64,000 nucleotides of DNA from Neobacillus sp. PS2-9 (GTDB taxonomy: Bacteria > Bacillota > Bacilli > Bacillales > Cytobacillaceae): positions 2,138,501 through 2,202,500 of the forward strand of contig NZ_CP133269.1 in NCBI RefSeq assembly GCF_030915525.1. Direction: 5' to 3'. Under the pieces are notes generated by a model, which was given only the letters and a program-made list of their open reading frames with translations, was not told the DNA's origin and searched no databases. The position numbers and the translations under genes are program-made. Each line of letters starts with the position of its first letter. The stretch's first letter is position 1. Below, one piece after another: positions 33,247 through 42,101 of the stretch.

Positions 33247-34857
33247 ATGAGCGAGAACAAAGCCTGGTTGGCACATTATCCTGAAACAATAGAAAAAAAT
33301 GTAACCATTCCGAATAAACCAATGGGACAAATTCTTCATGATACTGCCTCAAAATTCCCTAACAATTTTGCCCTGTCTTTTTATGGAAAAAAGATCACCT
33401 ATGGTCAACTTCAAGCCTTAGCACATGATTTTACCTCAGCACTTCAACAAAATGAGGTTCAAAAAGGGGACCGGGTAGCCATCATGCTTCCTAACTGCCC
33501 GCAATATGTCATTTCCTATTATGGAATCCTTAATGCTGGGGGAATTGTTACCCAGGTGAACCCTATGTCAGTTGAACGGGAACTTGAGTATATCCTAAAT
33601 GATTCAGGTACTGAAACTATTGTGGTACTTGATGCATTATATCCAAGGGTGAAAAGTGTTCAATCTCAAACAAATTTGAAGAATATTATTGTTGTTAGCT
33701 TACAGTCCTCAGGACAAGATTTTGCGCCGGATAGGAGCTTTGAAAATTTCCTAACAGAAGGTAACGGGAATGTGGTCCCAATTGAATTTGAACCGGAACA
33801 TGATGTATCAGTGCTTCAATATACTGGAGGTACTACAGGTCGGTCTAAGGGTGCTATGCTGACTCACCGAAACGTGTTAGCTAATGTGATCCAGTGTTAT
33901 GAATTTTTTAAACATGATTTGGAAGTTGGAAAGGAAAAATGTTTAACCGTAATTCCACTCTTCCATGTATTTGGAATGAGTTCTTGCATGAATCTTTCTA
34001 TATACACAGCAGGGGAATCAATCATGCTTCCTCGTTTTGATTTAGAAGAAGTCCTTAATACGATAAAAAATGAACAACCTACAATGTTCCCAGGAGTTCC
34101 AACCATGTATGTGGCGATTACGAGTCACCCTAAGGCAGAGGAATATGGAATTAATAGTATTCGAACCTGTAACAGTGGTAGTGCACCAATGCCTGTTGAG
34201 TTGCTCCGTAGCTTCGAAAAGAAAACAGGTTCGAAGATTTTAGAAGGCTATGGTCTGTCTGAGGCTTCACCAACCACACATTGTAATCCTCCATTTGCAG
34301 AGCGGAAACCTGGTAGTGTAGGTATTGGAATGCCTTCTACTGAATATAAAATTGTCGATTTAGCAACGGGTACGAAAGAGGTATCTGTAGGTGAACTTGG
34401 GGAGGTCATCATTAAAGGTCCGCAAATTATGAAGGGCTATTGGAATATGCCTGAAGAAACTGCTAATACATTACGGGATGGTTGGCTTTATACAGGCGAT
34501 ATTGCCAAAATAGATGAAGATGGTTATTTATACATCGTCGATCGAAAAAAAGATATGATTATTGCTAGCGGCTTCAATATTTATCCTCGCGACATCGAAG
34601 AGGTGTTATATGAACATCCTGTTGTTCAAGAAGCTGTTTGCATTGGAGTTCCCGACCCATACAGGGGAGAAGATGTGAAGGCTGTAATAGTCTTGAAGGC
34701 TGGTAAAAAGGCTACTGAAGAAGACATAATTCAATTCTGTAGGCAGAACCTTGCGGCATATAAGGTGCCTCGTTTGGTTGAATTTCGTGAGCAATTGCCT
34801 AAAACAGGTGTGGGAAAAATCCTTCGCCGGGCCTTGAGAGACGAAGTCAAACAATGA
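33247..34857 (+). CDS. long-chain acyl-CoA synthetase-type AMP-dependent ligase
   Basis: The 536-residue ANL-superfamily enzyme activates a carboxylic acid with ATP and CoA. The P-loop YTGGTTGRSKGAMLTH starts at 192, the aromatic motif is YGLSEASP, the hinge TGDIAKIDEDGYLYIVDRKKDMI, and the catalytic lysine segment KTGVGKILRR is at the C-terminus. Length and motifs match FadD/LcfB-type ligases; chain-length preference cannot be read. AGGGGAACGG precedes the ATG. It lies 31 bases behind the SDR. Confidence 0.9.
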   Translation: MSENKAWLAHYPETIEKNVTIPNKPMGQILHDTASKFPNNFALSFYGKKITYGQLQALAHDFTSALQQNEVQKGDRVAIMLPNCPQYVISYYGILNAGGIVTQVNPMSVERELEYILNDSGTETIVVLDALYPRVKSVQSQTNLKNIIVVSLQSSGQDFAPDRSFENFLTEGNGNVVPIEFEPEHDVSVLQYTGGTTGRSKGAMLTHRNVLANVIQCYEFFKHDLEVGKEKCLTVIPLFHVFGMSSCMNLSIYTAGESIMLPRFDLEEVLNTIKNEQPTMFPGVPTMYVAITSHPKAEEYGINSIRTCNSGSAPMPVELLRSFEKKTGSKILEGYGLSEASPTTHCNPPFAERKPGSVGIGMPSTEYKIVDLATGTKEVSVGELGEVIIKGPQIMKGYWNMPEETANTLRDGWLYTGDIAKIDEDGYLYIVDRKKDMIIASGFNIYPRDIEEVLYEHPVVQEAVCIGVPDPYRGEDVKAVIVLKAGKKATEEDIIQFCRQNLAAYKVPRLVEFREQLPKTGVGKILRRALRDEVKQ

Positions 34858-34982
34858 TAGATGACGTTATATTGAGAGAGTGAAAAGCACAATGACAAAT
34901 ATTTATTCATTCATTAAAGGAGCGTTTGATAGTATGGTATAATTTCTATTAGATATTTTTTACAGATTGCGGGGACAGAACG

Positions 34983-35549
34983 GTGAAGGAAAAAATCACA
35001 GGACAAAGCATCCAATTATTTGAAAAGAAGGGTTTTAGTGAAACCTCGATTCAGGATATAGTGGATTCGCTAGGTGTAACAAAGGGGACTTTTTACTATT
35101 ACTTTTCAAGTAAAGAGGAACTGCTCATGGACATCCATCTAGGGTATATTAATGAGCTGCTTGTCCACCAGGAACAAATATTAAATGATACATCAAAAAA
35201 TTGTAAGCAAAAATTATTTGAGATTGTGAATATGCTTATAACGAATATTCAACGGCAGGGAGCAGCAGCAAAGATCTTTTTTAGAGAAATGAAAAATCTA
35301 AGCTCTGAGCGTCTGGCGTTGATTGTTCCTAAACGGGATCAATTTCGTTTAAATATTGAAGCACTTATTAACGATGGCATTTCCAAAAAGGAGTTTCGGC
35401 AAGATCTAAATGCACGTATTGTTACTATGGGTATTCTAGGTATTACCAATTGGAGCTATCAATGGTTTAATCCAAATGGCATGGTCTCTGATCGTGAAGT
35501 CGCAGAGATTTTTGTCGAAATGATTTTAAAGGGAATTCAAGAAAATTGA
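34983..35549 (+). CDS. TetR/AcrR family regulator of the acyl-CoA locus
   Basis: The 188-residue regulator has an N-terminal TetR helix-turn-helix (AIQLFEKKGFSETSIQDIVDSLGVTKGTFYYYFSSKEELL-like) and a ligand-binding domain close to FadR/YsiA-type proteins of Bacillus. Start is GTG with GGGGA upstream; its own -10 TATAAT is at 34939. It presumably binds the two CATACTAAC-type palindromes and is released by an acyl-CoA. A half site (TAGTATG) near its own promoter may allow autoregulation. Confidence 0.87.
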   Translation: MKEKITGQSIQLFEKKGFSETSIQDIVDSLGVTKGTFYYYFSSKEELLMDIHLGYINELLVHQEQILNDTSKNCKQKLFEIVNMLITNIQRQGAAAKIFFREMKNLSSERLALIVPKRDQFRLNIEALINDGISKKEFRQDLNARIVTMGILGITNWSYQWFNPNGMVSDREVAEIFVEMILKGIQEN

Positions 35550-35558
35550 AGAAAAAAT

Positions 35559-35600
35559 GAGAGAGGGTTCTTTAAATAAACATACCCCCTCTTTTTTTAA
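35559..35600 (+). terminator. intrinsic terminator after tetR
   Basis: GAGAGGG..CCCCCTC stem with a long AT loop is followed by TTTTTTT. It separates the first and second half of the locus, which therefore has two promoters. Confidence 0.7.
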
Positions 35601-35606
35601 AAAATA

Positions 35607-35626
35607 AATACCAACCGGTTAGTATT
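35607..35626. promoter_or_regulatory. TetR-type operator 2 of acyl-CoA locus
   Basis: AATACCAACC/GGTTAGTATT is a palindrome with the same ACYAACCGGTTAGT core as the site at 31171. It lies 46 bases before the thioesterase start and marks the second promoter of the regulon. Confidence 0.75.
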
Positions 35627-35672
35627 AAACGTATTTATATCTACATTGTTGTGTGAGGTGAATATCAACAGG

Positions 35673-36074
35673 ATGCATGAGATACGGGTACAAGTAAGAT
35701 TCGGGGAAACTGATGCGTTGGGTCATATTAATAATACAAGTTACTTCATTTATTTGGAGGAAGCACGGATCCGCTTTATTGAAGCATTAGGTTATAAGAT
35801 GGATAGTGGGAATTGGAATTTTATTCTTGCGTCAACCAAATGCGATTTTATCAGCCAAGGCTATTTTAATCAAAGCCTACTGATTAATACCTATGTGTCG
35901 AAAATAGGAAACAAGAGTTTTCAATTAGAACATGATATTATCTGTTCTAAAACTAACCAACTTTTAGCTAAGGGAAATGCAATCATGGTTTACTTTGACT
36001 TTGAGAAACAAAAAAGTGAACTGCTGCCTGACTTGTTAAAAGAAGAACTTAAAAGCTTTTTTGTTCACTGTTAG
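35673..36074 (+). CDS. acyl-CoA thioesterase, hotdog fold (4HBT)
   Basis: The 133-residue hotdog-fold protein has the 4HBT signature VRFGETDALGHINNTSYFIYLEEAR with the catalytic Asp, near residue 13. It hydrolyses an acyl-CoA thioester, possibly to release blocked CoA. The ATG at 35673 is favoured by family alignment; GAGGTG lies 12 bases upstream, a little far, so a GTG at 35658 is possible. It is the first gene behind operator 2. Confidence 0.83.
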   Translation: MHEIRVQVRFGETDALGHINNTSYFIYLEEARIRFIEALGYKMDSGNWNFILASTKCDFISQGYFNQSLLINTYVSKIGNKSFQLEHDIICSKTNQLLAKGNAIMVYFDFEKQKSELLPDLLKEELKSFFVHC

Positions 36075-36129
36075 ACATGACATTTCATTTTAAAGAGACT
36101 GAATTTTCTGAAAAGAAAGGAGGAAACAT

Positions 36130-37206
36130 ATGTCGCGCCAAATGAATAAGGATACAATTCCTGTTCGAAAAGGAGAAGAGTTGAATTTAGTAGTATTGGA
36201 AAAGTTCTTACGTGAAACGTTTGAAACGATGCCAGCCGGGCCACTTGAGATTTTACAATTCTCTGCTGGTCATTCAAATTTAACCTATCAACTAAAAATG
36301 GGTGAGTGGGAAGCGGTTTTAAGACGTCCTCCACTTGGCCCAGTTGCACCGAAGGCTCATGATATGAAACGGGAATATAAAATACTTTCTGAGTTAAATC
36401 CGTTTTTTTCAGTGGCGCCCAAGCCCCTTCTTTTTTCAGATAACATCGACATTGTGGGTAGCTCATTTTTCCTCATGGAAAGAAAAAATGGGATCGTGAT
36501 TGACACTTCCTTCCCAGATGGAATTCAAGTGACAAAAGAACTTTGTCAACACCTATCTGAAGTTATGGTTGAGAAATTGGTAGAACTACATGCCATCGAC
36601 TATAAACAAACCGGTCTATCATTAATTAGCAAGCCAGCAGGCTTCATGGAAAGACAGGTACACGGTTGGATTAGCAGGTATGAAAGGGCTAAAACGGATG
36701 AAATAGCTGTTGTTGATACCTTGAAAAAATGGCTAGTTGACCATATTCCTAGAGAACATGAATCTACAATTATTCATTATGATTATAAGTTCAATAATGC
36801 CATGTATAATGAGCAATTTACAGAAATGGTAGGTTTATTTGACTGGGAGATGACCACAGTTGGAGACCCACTGGCGGACCTTGGCGTTGCTATGAGCTAT
36901 TGGAATCAAAGTGATGATTCCGACCTGTTGATTAAAGGACTTGGAAGGGAGCCAGTCACGGCAGTTTATGATGGATTTTTCACCAGAAATCAATTTATTG
37001 AGCTTTATGCCCAAAAAAGTGGACGCGATATTTCCAACTTTAATTTCTATTTGACCTTTGCTTACTTTAAGCTGGCTGTGATTGGACAACAAATCTATTA
37101 TCGCTTTAAAAAAGGTCAGACAAATGATATGCGTTTTGCTAATTTTAACCATTTTGTAAAAAATCTCATCCTGCACGCAGCACATGTGGCTGATCAAAAG
37201 GTTTAA
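36130..37206 (+). CDS. phosphotransferase family protein (APH/ACAD10-like kinase)
   Basis: The 358-residue protein has a kinase fold of the aminoglycoside phosphotransferase family. The catalytic Brenner motif HYDYKFNN starts at 216 (HxDxxxxN satisfied), followed by VGLFDWEMTTVGDPLADLGVAMSYW with the Mg-binding Asp. Such kinases partner acyl-CoA dehydrogenases (ACAD10/11) that handle 4-hydroxy acids by phosphorylation; this is a likely role here given the dehydrogenase at 31209. AGGAGG precedes the ATG. Confidence 0.83.
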   Translation: MSRQMNKDTIPVRKGEELNLVVLEKFLRETFETMPAGPLEILQFSAGHSNLTYQLKMGEWEAVLRRPPLGPVAPKAHDMKREYKILSELNPFFSVAPKPLLFSDNIDIVGSSFFLMERKNGIVIDTSFPDGIQVTKELCQHLSEVMVEKLVELHAIDYKQTGLSLISKPAGFMERQVHGWISRYERAKTDEIAVVDTLKKWLVDHIPREHESTIIHYDYKFNNAMYNEQFTEMVGLFDWEMTTVGDPLADLGVAMSYWNQSDDSDLLIKGLGREPVTAVYDGFFTRNQFIELYAQKSGRDISNFNFYLTFAYFKLAVIGQQIYYRFKKGQTNDMRFANFNHFVKNLILHAAHVADQKV

Positions 37207-37223
37207 AGGGGAGCTGAAAGTGC

Positions 37224-37958
37224 ATGACAAAAGTTCACCTTCTCATGAAGAAAGAAGAAATTAAAGAAGAGAAATTGGCAGAAGGAAATAAAATTGCCGT
37301 TGTTTTAGATGTGCTTTTGGCAACAACAACAATCGTATCTGCATTAAAGGAGGGTGCTAAGGAAGTCATTCCCGTTTTAAACAGCAATGAAGCCTTAGAA
37401 CTCGCAAAAAGATATAAACAAGGTGAATATGTTCTTGCAGGTGAGTTGAATGCTAACCCCATTGAAGGGTTTGTTTATCCGAGTCCAACCTTAATTGGAG
37501 AAGCCATCGCTGGTAGGACATTAATTTTATCTACTACGAATGGAACTGTTGCTTTAAGAAAATCACTATATGCAGATAAAATATATATCGCTTCAATAAT
37601 GAATAATCCTGCTGTTGCCAATGCCCTTCAAAAATGTAACGATAATCAAACCATTCTTGTTATCTGTTCCGGAAATTCAGGAGAAATAAGTCTTGAAGAT
37701 TTTTATGGTGCTGGACATTTCATAGATTGCTTGTTGAAAAATGGGAAGTTTGACTTAACAGATGCAGCTAAAGCAGCATTGTATTTTTATAGAGGCCAGG
37801 ATGATTCATATGAAATACTGCAAGATTCCTATGTTGGTAAATTACTTGAAAAATATAATCAACAAACAGATTTGACATTGGCAGCATCAAAAGGAAGCGC
37901 TTCAATTGTTCCCGTTTTAAAGAATGGAAGAGTAGTAATTGATACCATCTTTGTTTGA
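37224..37958 (+). CDS. 2-phosphosulfolactate phosphatase family protein (ComB-like)
   Basis: The 244-residue protein shows the ComB family blocks: AVVLDVLLATTTIVSAL, GELNANPIEGFVYPSPT, ILSTTNGTVAL and CSGNSGEISLEDFYGAGHFIDCL. Known members remove phosphate from 2-phosphosulfolactate in coenzyme M or sulfolactate synthesis with Mg. No other gene of that pathway is near, so here it may act on a phosphorylated intermediate made by the adjacent kinase. It lies 17 bases behind that kinase. This is inference. Confidence 0.8.
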   Translation: MTKVHLLMKKEEIKEEKLAEGNKIAVVLDVLLATTTIVSALKEGAKEVIPVLNSNEALELAKRYKQGEYVLAGELNANPIEGFVYPSPTLIGEAIAGRTLILSTTNGTVALRKSLYADKIYIASIMNNPAVANALQKCNDNQTILVICSGNSGEISLEDFYGAGHFIDCLLKNGKFDLTDAAKAALYFYRGQDDSYEILQDSYVGKLLEKYNQQTDLTLAASKGSASIVPVLKNGRVVIDTIFV

Positions 37959-38008
37959 AGAAAGCTCTAGTTCCGAAGTAAATAATTTTCATGAGGGGGG
38001 TGGGGAAG

Positions 38009-38782
38009 ATGAGGTTTTCGCAATCGATTGCAGTAGTGACAGGGGCTGGAAGCGGAATTGGCAGGGCTTCTGCTATTCGCCTTGCAAACGAAGGTGCCAA
38101 GGTCATCTTAGTTGGAAGGACAAGGGTGAAACTCGAAAAAACAGCGGAGGAAATCAATCGCACGAGTAAGATCCCGCTCGCTGAAATATTCACGGCTGAT
38201 TGTACAGATTCAGAGGATGTAGCGGAATTAGCCGAATATGTTCAAGTGCAATATGGAGACCTACATGTTCTTGTAAATAATGCAGGCGGTTCTCGACATT
38301 CAAGAATTTTGGAGATAACAGAACAGGACTGGGACTATGTCCAGGATGCTAATTTAAAAAGTGTGTTTTTAGTTTCAAAGGCGCTAGGGAAAATCATGAT
38401 AGAAGGGGCAAAGCATGAAGAACAACGAAGCCGAGCAATTGTAAACGTCGCCTCGTTGTCAGGACATCAGGCAGGTGTAGAAATACCTCATTATAGTGCA
38501 GCTAAAGCCGGGGTCATTAATTTCACACGATCACTTGCTTTAGAATTAGCACCTTTTGGCATTCGAGTCAATTCTGTGTCACCCGGATTTGTTGAAACTC
38601 CTCTAACAGAAAAAGGTTTAAAAAATGATCGATTCGTAAGAGCAATACAAAGAAACACAGCTTTACAGCGTGTGGGTAATCCTGAAGAAATTGCCAGTGT
38701 CATCGCTTTTGCTGCTTCACCTGAAGCATCCTATATGACAGGAGCGGATCTTTTAGTTGACGGTGGTTGGCTCATTAAATAA
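38009..38782 (+). CDS. SDR family oxidoreductase
   Basis: The 257-residue SDR reads MRFSQSIAVVTGAGSGIGRASAIRLA with the nucleotide loop at 11-18, NNAGG, the active-site VASLSGHQAGVEIPHYSAAKAG and an ending DGGWLIK. The ATG at 38009 is preceded by GGGGGGTGGGGAAG; an ATG six codons earlier overlaps that site. It is probably the second 3-hydroxyacyl-type dehydrogenase of the locus. Confidence 0.83.
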   Translation: MRFSQSIAVVTGAGSGIGRASAIRLANEGAKVILVGRTRVKLEKTAEEINRTSKIPLAEIFTADCTDSEDVAELAEYVQVQYGDLHVLVNNAGGSRHSRILEITEQDWDYVQDANLKSVFLVSKALGKIMIEGAKHEEQRSRAIVNVASLSGHQAGVEIPHYSAAKAGVINFTRSLALELAPFGIRVNSVSPGFVETPLTEKGLKNDRFVRAIQRNTALQRVGNPEEIASVIAFAASPEASYMTGADLLVDGGWLIK

Positions 38783-38834
38783 ACGTGATTAGAAACCATT
38801 TAACTATATTATTTGATATGAAAGGAAGATGTAT

Positions 38835-39614
38835 ATGACTCAAGAACATTTAATTGTTGAAAAATTAGGACCGGTACTTTCTCTAACCTTAAATCGACCA
38901 GAAAGCTTAAACGCTTTTAGTCCAGAAATGATAATAGGATTAAAGGATGCTCTTTATAGTGCACAACAGGATGAGGACGTGCAGGTCATTGTTTTATCAG
39001 GAGCTGGCCGTTCATTTAGTGCGGGTGGCGATGTTAAAACCATGGGGCAGGCTAAAGGTGTTCAAGTATACGATCATATCGGCAGGCTTAATGAACTCAT
39101 CTTACTAATGAAAGATACGGAAAAACCAATTATTGCGGCAGTACATGGGTTTGCTGCTGGTGCCGGTGTCAACTTAGCCCTCGCTTGTGACTTAATTGTG
39201 GCTGCTGAAGAAAGTAAATTTGCCTTAAGCTTTTCACAGGTAGGGCTGGTTTCCGATGGGGGCGGTTCGTATTTACTACCAAGGTTGATTGGACCACATT
39301 TAGCAAAGCAATTCTTGTTTACAGCTGAACCAATTCCAGCAGAAAGATTATATCAGCTGGGTGTTATTAATTACCTTGTTCCAGTTGAAAAGCTTCAGGA
39401 GGAAACAACGAAGTTTGCTCTGAAATTAGCACATGGTCCTGGAAAAGCATACGGAAAGCAAAAGAAGTTAATTGATCAAGCATTCACATCCTCACTGGCG
39501 GACATTCTTGAACAGGAGCGTCTGATCCAGACACTGATGGTACAGACAGAGGACCACCAAGAAGGCATTGCAGCATTTAAAGAAAAGAGAAAACCAGCTT
39601 TTAAAGGGAAGTAG
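38835..39614 (+). CDS. crotonase-family enoyl-CoA hydratase/isomerase (PaaG-like)
   Basis: The 259-residue crotonase has the oxyanion blocks GAGRSFSAGGDVKTM and GFAAGAGVNLALACD. Both hydratase glutamates are replaced: the GCELAMMCD position has Asn, and the QPE position is LSF. Instead there is Asp in GLVSDGGGSYLLPR, as in PaaG-type isomerases (1,2-epoxyphenylacetyl-CoA isomerase and relatives). A simple hydratase is therefore less likely than an isomerase. AAGGAAG lies seven bases before the ATG at 38835. Confidence 0.85.
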   Translation: MTQEHLIVEKLGPVLSLTLNRPESLNAFSPEMIIGLKDALYSAQQDEDVQVIVLSGAGRSFSAGGDVKTMGQAKGVQVYDHIGRLNELILLMKDTEKPIIAAVHGFAAGAGVNLALACDLIVAAEESKFALSFSQVGLVSDGGGSYLLPRLIGPHLAKQFLFTAEPIPAERLYQLGVINYLVPVEKLQEETTKFALKLAHGPGKAYGKQKKLIDQAFTSSLADILEQERLIQTLMVQTEDHQEGIAAFKEKRKPAFKGK

Positions 39615-39626
39615 GAGATGAATGGT

Positions 39627-40601
39627 ATGAAAGCAGTACAATTAAAGGAATATGGTGGACCGGAAGTATTAAATCTAGTGGATATTGAAAGACCTGTTCC
39701 TAAAGGTCACGAAGTACTGATAGAAATCAAGGCTATTGGTGTGAACTATGCTGATACAGCGCGAAGAGAAGGACAATATGTGGTAAAAACACCTCTTCCG
39801 TTCATACCCGGTGCTGAGATTGCGGGAATTGTCGCTGAAGTGGGAGAAAATGTAACAAAAGTAAAGCCAGGGACCAGAATTGTTACGTTAATTGAATCGG
39901 GAGGATATGCTGAATTTGCTCTAGCCGATGAACGTGCTCTAATTCCAATCCCTGAACAATTAGATTTTCATACAGCAGTTGCCCTACCACTCCAAGGTTT
40001 AAGTGCTTATCATATTTTAAAAACAATGGGTCGTTTAGAAAAGGGGGAAAGTGTCCTCGTTCATGCGGCTGCAGGCGGCGTAGGTACCATCGCTGTACAG
40101 CTTGCTAAATTGTTCGGTGCAGGAAAAATAATTGCTACCGCAAGCTCCGATGAAAAATTAGCGTTAGCTCGTGAAATGGGAGCAGATGTACTTATCAACT
40201 ATACAGAGCCTGAATGGGAACAACAGGTTCTCGAGGCAACAGATGGTAGAGGTGTAAACGTTGCCCTAGAAATGGTCGGCGGGGAAGTTTTCAATAAAAC
40301 CGTGAGGTGTCTTGCCACATTTGGTCGACTTGTCATCTTTGGTGCCGCAAGCGGGGAACAAAGTCGTTTCTATCCATCCTCACTAATGGCAAGAAATCAA
40401 TCAGTGATCGGATTCTTTCTGCCACAAATTATGAGAAAACAAGAATTATTGCAACCTAGTTTAGTAGAGCTTCTTACCTATTTAGGTGAAGGGAAACTAA
40501 AACTTACAATAGGCGGTGTTTTCCCATTAGAGGAAGCAGCACAAGTCCATACCCTTTTACAATCACGGAAAACACAAGGAAAACTCATTTTAGAACCATA
40601 A
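39627..40601 (+). CDS. MDR-type NADPH:quinone/enoyl reductase
   Basis: The 324-residue medium-chain reductase has the quinone-reductase features: YGGPEVLNLVDIERP, VNYADTARREGQY, PFIPGAEIAGIVAEVG, the nucleotide loop HAAAGGVGTIAVQLAKLFGA and a final GKLILEP. Catalytic zinc cysteines are absent, as in the QOR group. The ATG at 39627 is nine bases behind AGGAG that overlaps the stop of the crotonase gene. It may reduce an enoyl-CoA or quinone intermediate. Confidence 0.85.
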   Translation: MKAVQLKEYGGPEVLNLVDIERPVPKGHEVLIEIKAIGVNYADTARREGQYVVKTPLPFIPGAEIAGIVAEVGENVTKVKPGTRIVTLIESGGYAEFALADERALIPIPEQLDFHTAVALPLQGLSAYHILKTMGRLEKGESVLVHAAAGGVGTIAVQLAKLFGAGKIIATASSDEKLALAREMGADVLINYTEPEWEQQVLEATDGRGVNVALEMVGGEVFNKTVRCLATFGRLVIFGAASGEQSRFYPSSLMARNQSVIGFFLPQIMRKQELLQPSLVELLTYLGEGKLKLTIGGVFPLEEAAQVHTLLQSRKTQGKLILEP

Positions 40602-40681
40602 ACAGTTAGCACCTAGTCTACCCATACTAATCTATCCATTTTTCTTATTTTTAGTAGAAAATTGAAAGGGTGAACCAATTT

Positions 40682-41677
40682 ATGAAAAATGTTGAAACAG
40701 TTACAGGTCCAATTCCCGTTGATAAACTTGGAAAGACACTTATTCATGAACACTTTATTTTTGGATATCCAGGATTCCAAGGTGACGTAACTCTAGGTCC
40801 TTTTAAGGAAGAAGAGTTCTTAGAAGCAGCTATTGCTGTAGCAAGACAAATCCAGAGTTTTGGTGTTCAAACGGTTGTGGACCCGACTCCTAATGAATGT
40901 GGTAGAGATCCACTATTCTTAAAAAAAGTTTCAGAAGCAACTGGATTACAAATTATTTGTGCGACCGGATATTATTATGAAGGGGAGGGGGCTCCTCCAT
41001 ACTTCAAGTTCAGACAGGCATTAGGTACTGCTGAAGAAGAAATTTATGAAATGTATAAAAAAGAGATATCAGAAGGAATTGCCGGAACAGGAGTTAAACC
41101 AGGCATTATTAAGCTAGCATCCAGCAAAGACCAGATTACTGAGTATGAAAAAATGTTCTTCCGGGCTGCAGCAAGGGTACAAAAGGAAACTGGCATCGTA
41201 ATCTTAACTCATACACAAGAAGGAACAATGGGTCCAGATCAGGCGAGAATGTTAATTGAACTTGGTGCTGACCCAAGTAAGATTATTATTGGTCATATGT
41301 GCGGAAATACTAACCCTGAATACCATAAGGAAGTCATGGACCAGGGAGTCAGAATCGGGTTTGACCGGTTTGGAATCCAAGGAATGGTTGGAGCACCATT
41401 CGACCAAGAAAGAGTGGCAACTTTAATGGATTTGTTGGATGCTGGTTACGAAGATCAAATTTTACTAGCTCATGATTCCGTTAATATTTGGTTAGGACGG
41501 CCTCCAATTATGAACGAGCAAGTGATGAAAATAATGGAGAATTGGCACCCTGGTCATATCTTTGAAAACATCCTACCAACACTTAGAGAGAATGGGGTAA
41601 CAGAGACACAAATCGATAAAATGCTAGGCAGGAACGCTGAAGCATTGTTTACTGGAGCACCATCAAAAGTTTTTTAA
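40682..41677 (+). CDS. phosphotriesterase-related amidohydrolase
   Basis: The 331-residue TIM-barrel protein has the binuclear-metal residues of the PTE family: HEH in LIHEHFIFG near residue 22, the carbamylated-lysine candidate in GIIKLASSKD, HTQEG, IIIGHMCGN, and Asp in LLAHDSVNIW. Family members act as phosphotriesterases or, more often, lactonases. A lactonase would suit a hydroxy-acid catabolic locus. The ATG at 40682 is 11 bases behind AAAGGG. It is the last gene, followed by a terminator. Confidence 0.85.
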   Translation: MKNVETVTGPIPVDKLGKTLIHEHFIFGYPGFQGDVTLGPFKEEEFLEAAIAVARQIQSFGVQTVVDPTPNECGRDPLFLKKVSEATGLQIICATGYYYEGEGAPPYFKFRQALGTAEEEIYEMYKKEISEGIAGTGVKPGIIKLASSKDQITEYEKMFFRAAARVQKETGIVILTHTQEGTMGPDQARMLIELGADPSKIIIGHMCGNTNPEYHKEVMDQGVRIGFDRFGIQGMVGAPFDQERVATLMDLLDAGYEDQILLAHDSVNIWLGRPPIMNEQVMKIMENWHPGHIFENILPTLRENGVTETQIDKMLGRNAEALFTGAPSKVF

Positions 41678-41685
41678 CACTTTCC

Positions 41686-41723
41686 AAAAAGAGGACTTGA
41701 ATATTAATTCAAGCCTCTTTTTT
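41686..41723 (+). terminator. terminator of the acyl-CoA locus
   Basis: AAGAGG-ACTTGAAT/ATTCAAG-CCTCTT around ATTA is followed by TTTTTTATG. MITE copy D starts nine bases behind it. Confidence 0.85.
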
Positions 41724-41731
41724 ATGCTTTT

Positions 41732-41914
41732 GGCTTTGTTATAGATTATATTGATTTAACACACCTGTTGATTGGAGCGGAAGGCGCGTAGACTCCTGCG
41801 GTAGTACGGGGCAGGGGAGACCCCGCAGGAGCGAAGCGACGAGGAGGCTCCCCGGAACGTCCGCGGAAAGCGAAGCGCCTGGAGCGGAAATCAACAGACA
41901 ATTTTAAGAAAGCC
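41732..41914 (+). mobile_element. MITE copy D (183 bp)
   Basis: Ends are GGCTTTGTTATAG and TTTTAAGAAAGCC. No target duplication is visible (ATGCTTTT against CAAATTTT), so it is older or rearranged. The stem GGCGC (41783-41787)/GCGCC (41875-41879) is intact. It has the most GC-rich interior of the family (GCGGTAGTACGGGGC). Confidence 0.85.
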
Positions 41915-42101
41915 CAAATTTTTAAATGAAATATTAAAAAACTATGAACAAAGTATTAATTAGTCGGGAAGAATGCTCTTAATTGTTGATATGCATAAAA
42001 TTTGAGATAAACTAAAAAGTAAGAATCATTTATCTATATTAAATGGATTGCAGTTGTCTTTAATAAGGTATTTCCACGTTTTTATTTAGGAGATGAGCAT
42101 T

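Noticed and set aside
34925..34945. Third TetR operator before the tetR gene
   Set aside because: Only a half site TAGTATG is visible; there is no matching second arm.
40618..40640. Possible operator near the phosphotriesterase gene
   Set aside because: CATACTAA occurs once, with no second arm at the right distance.
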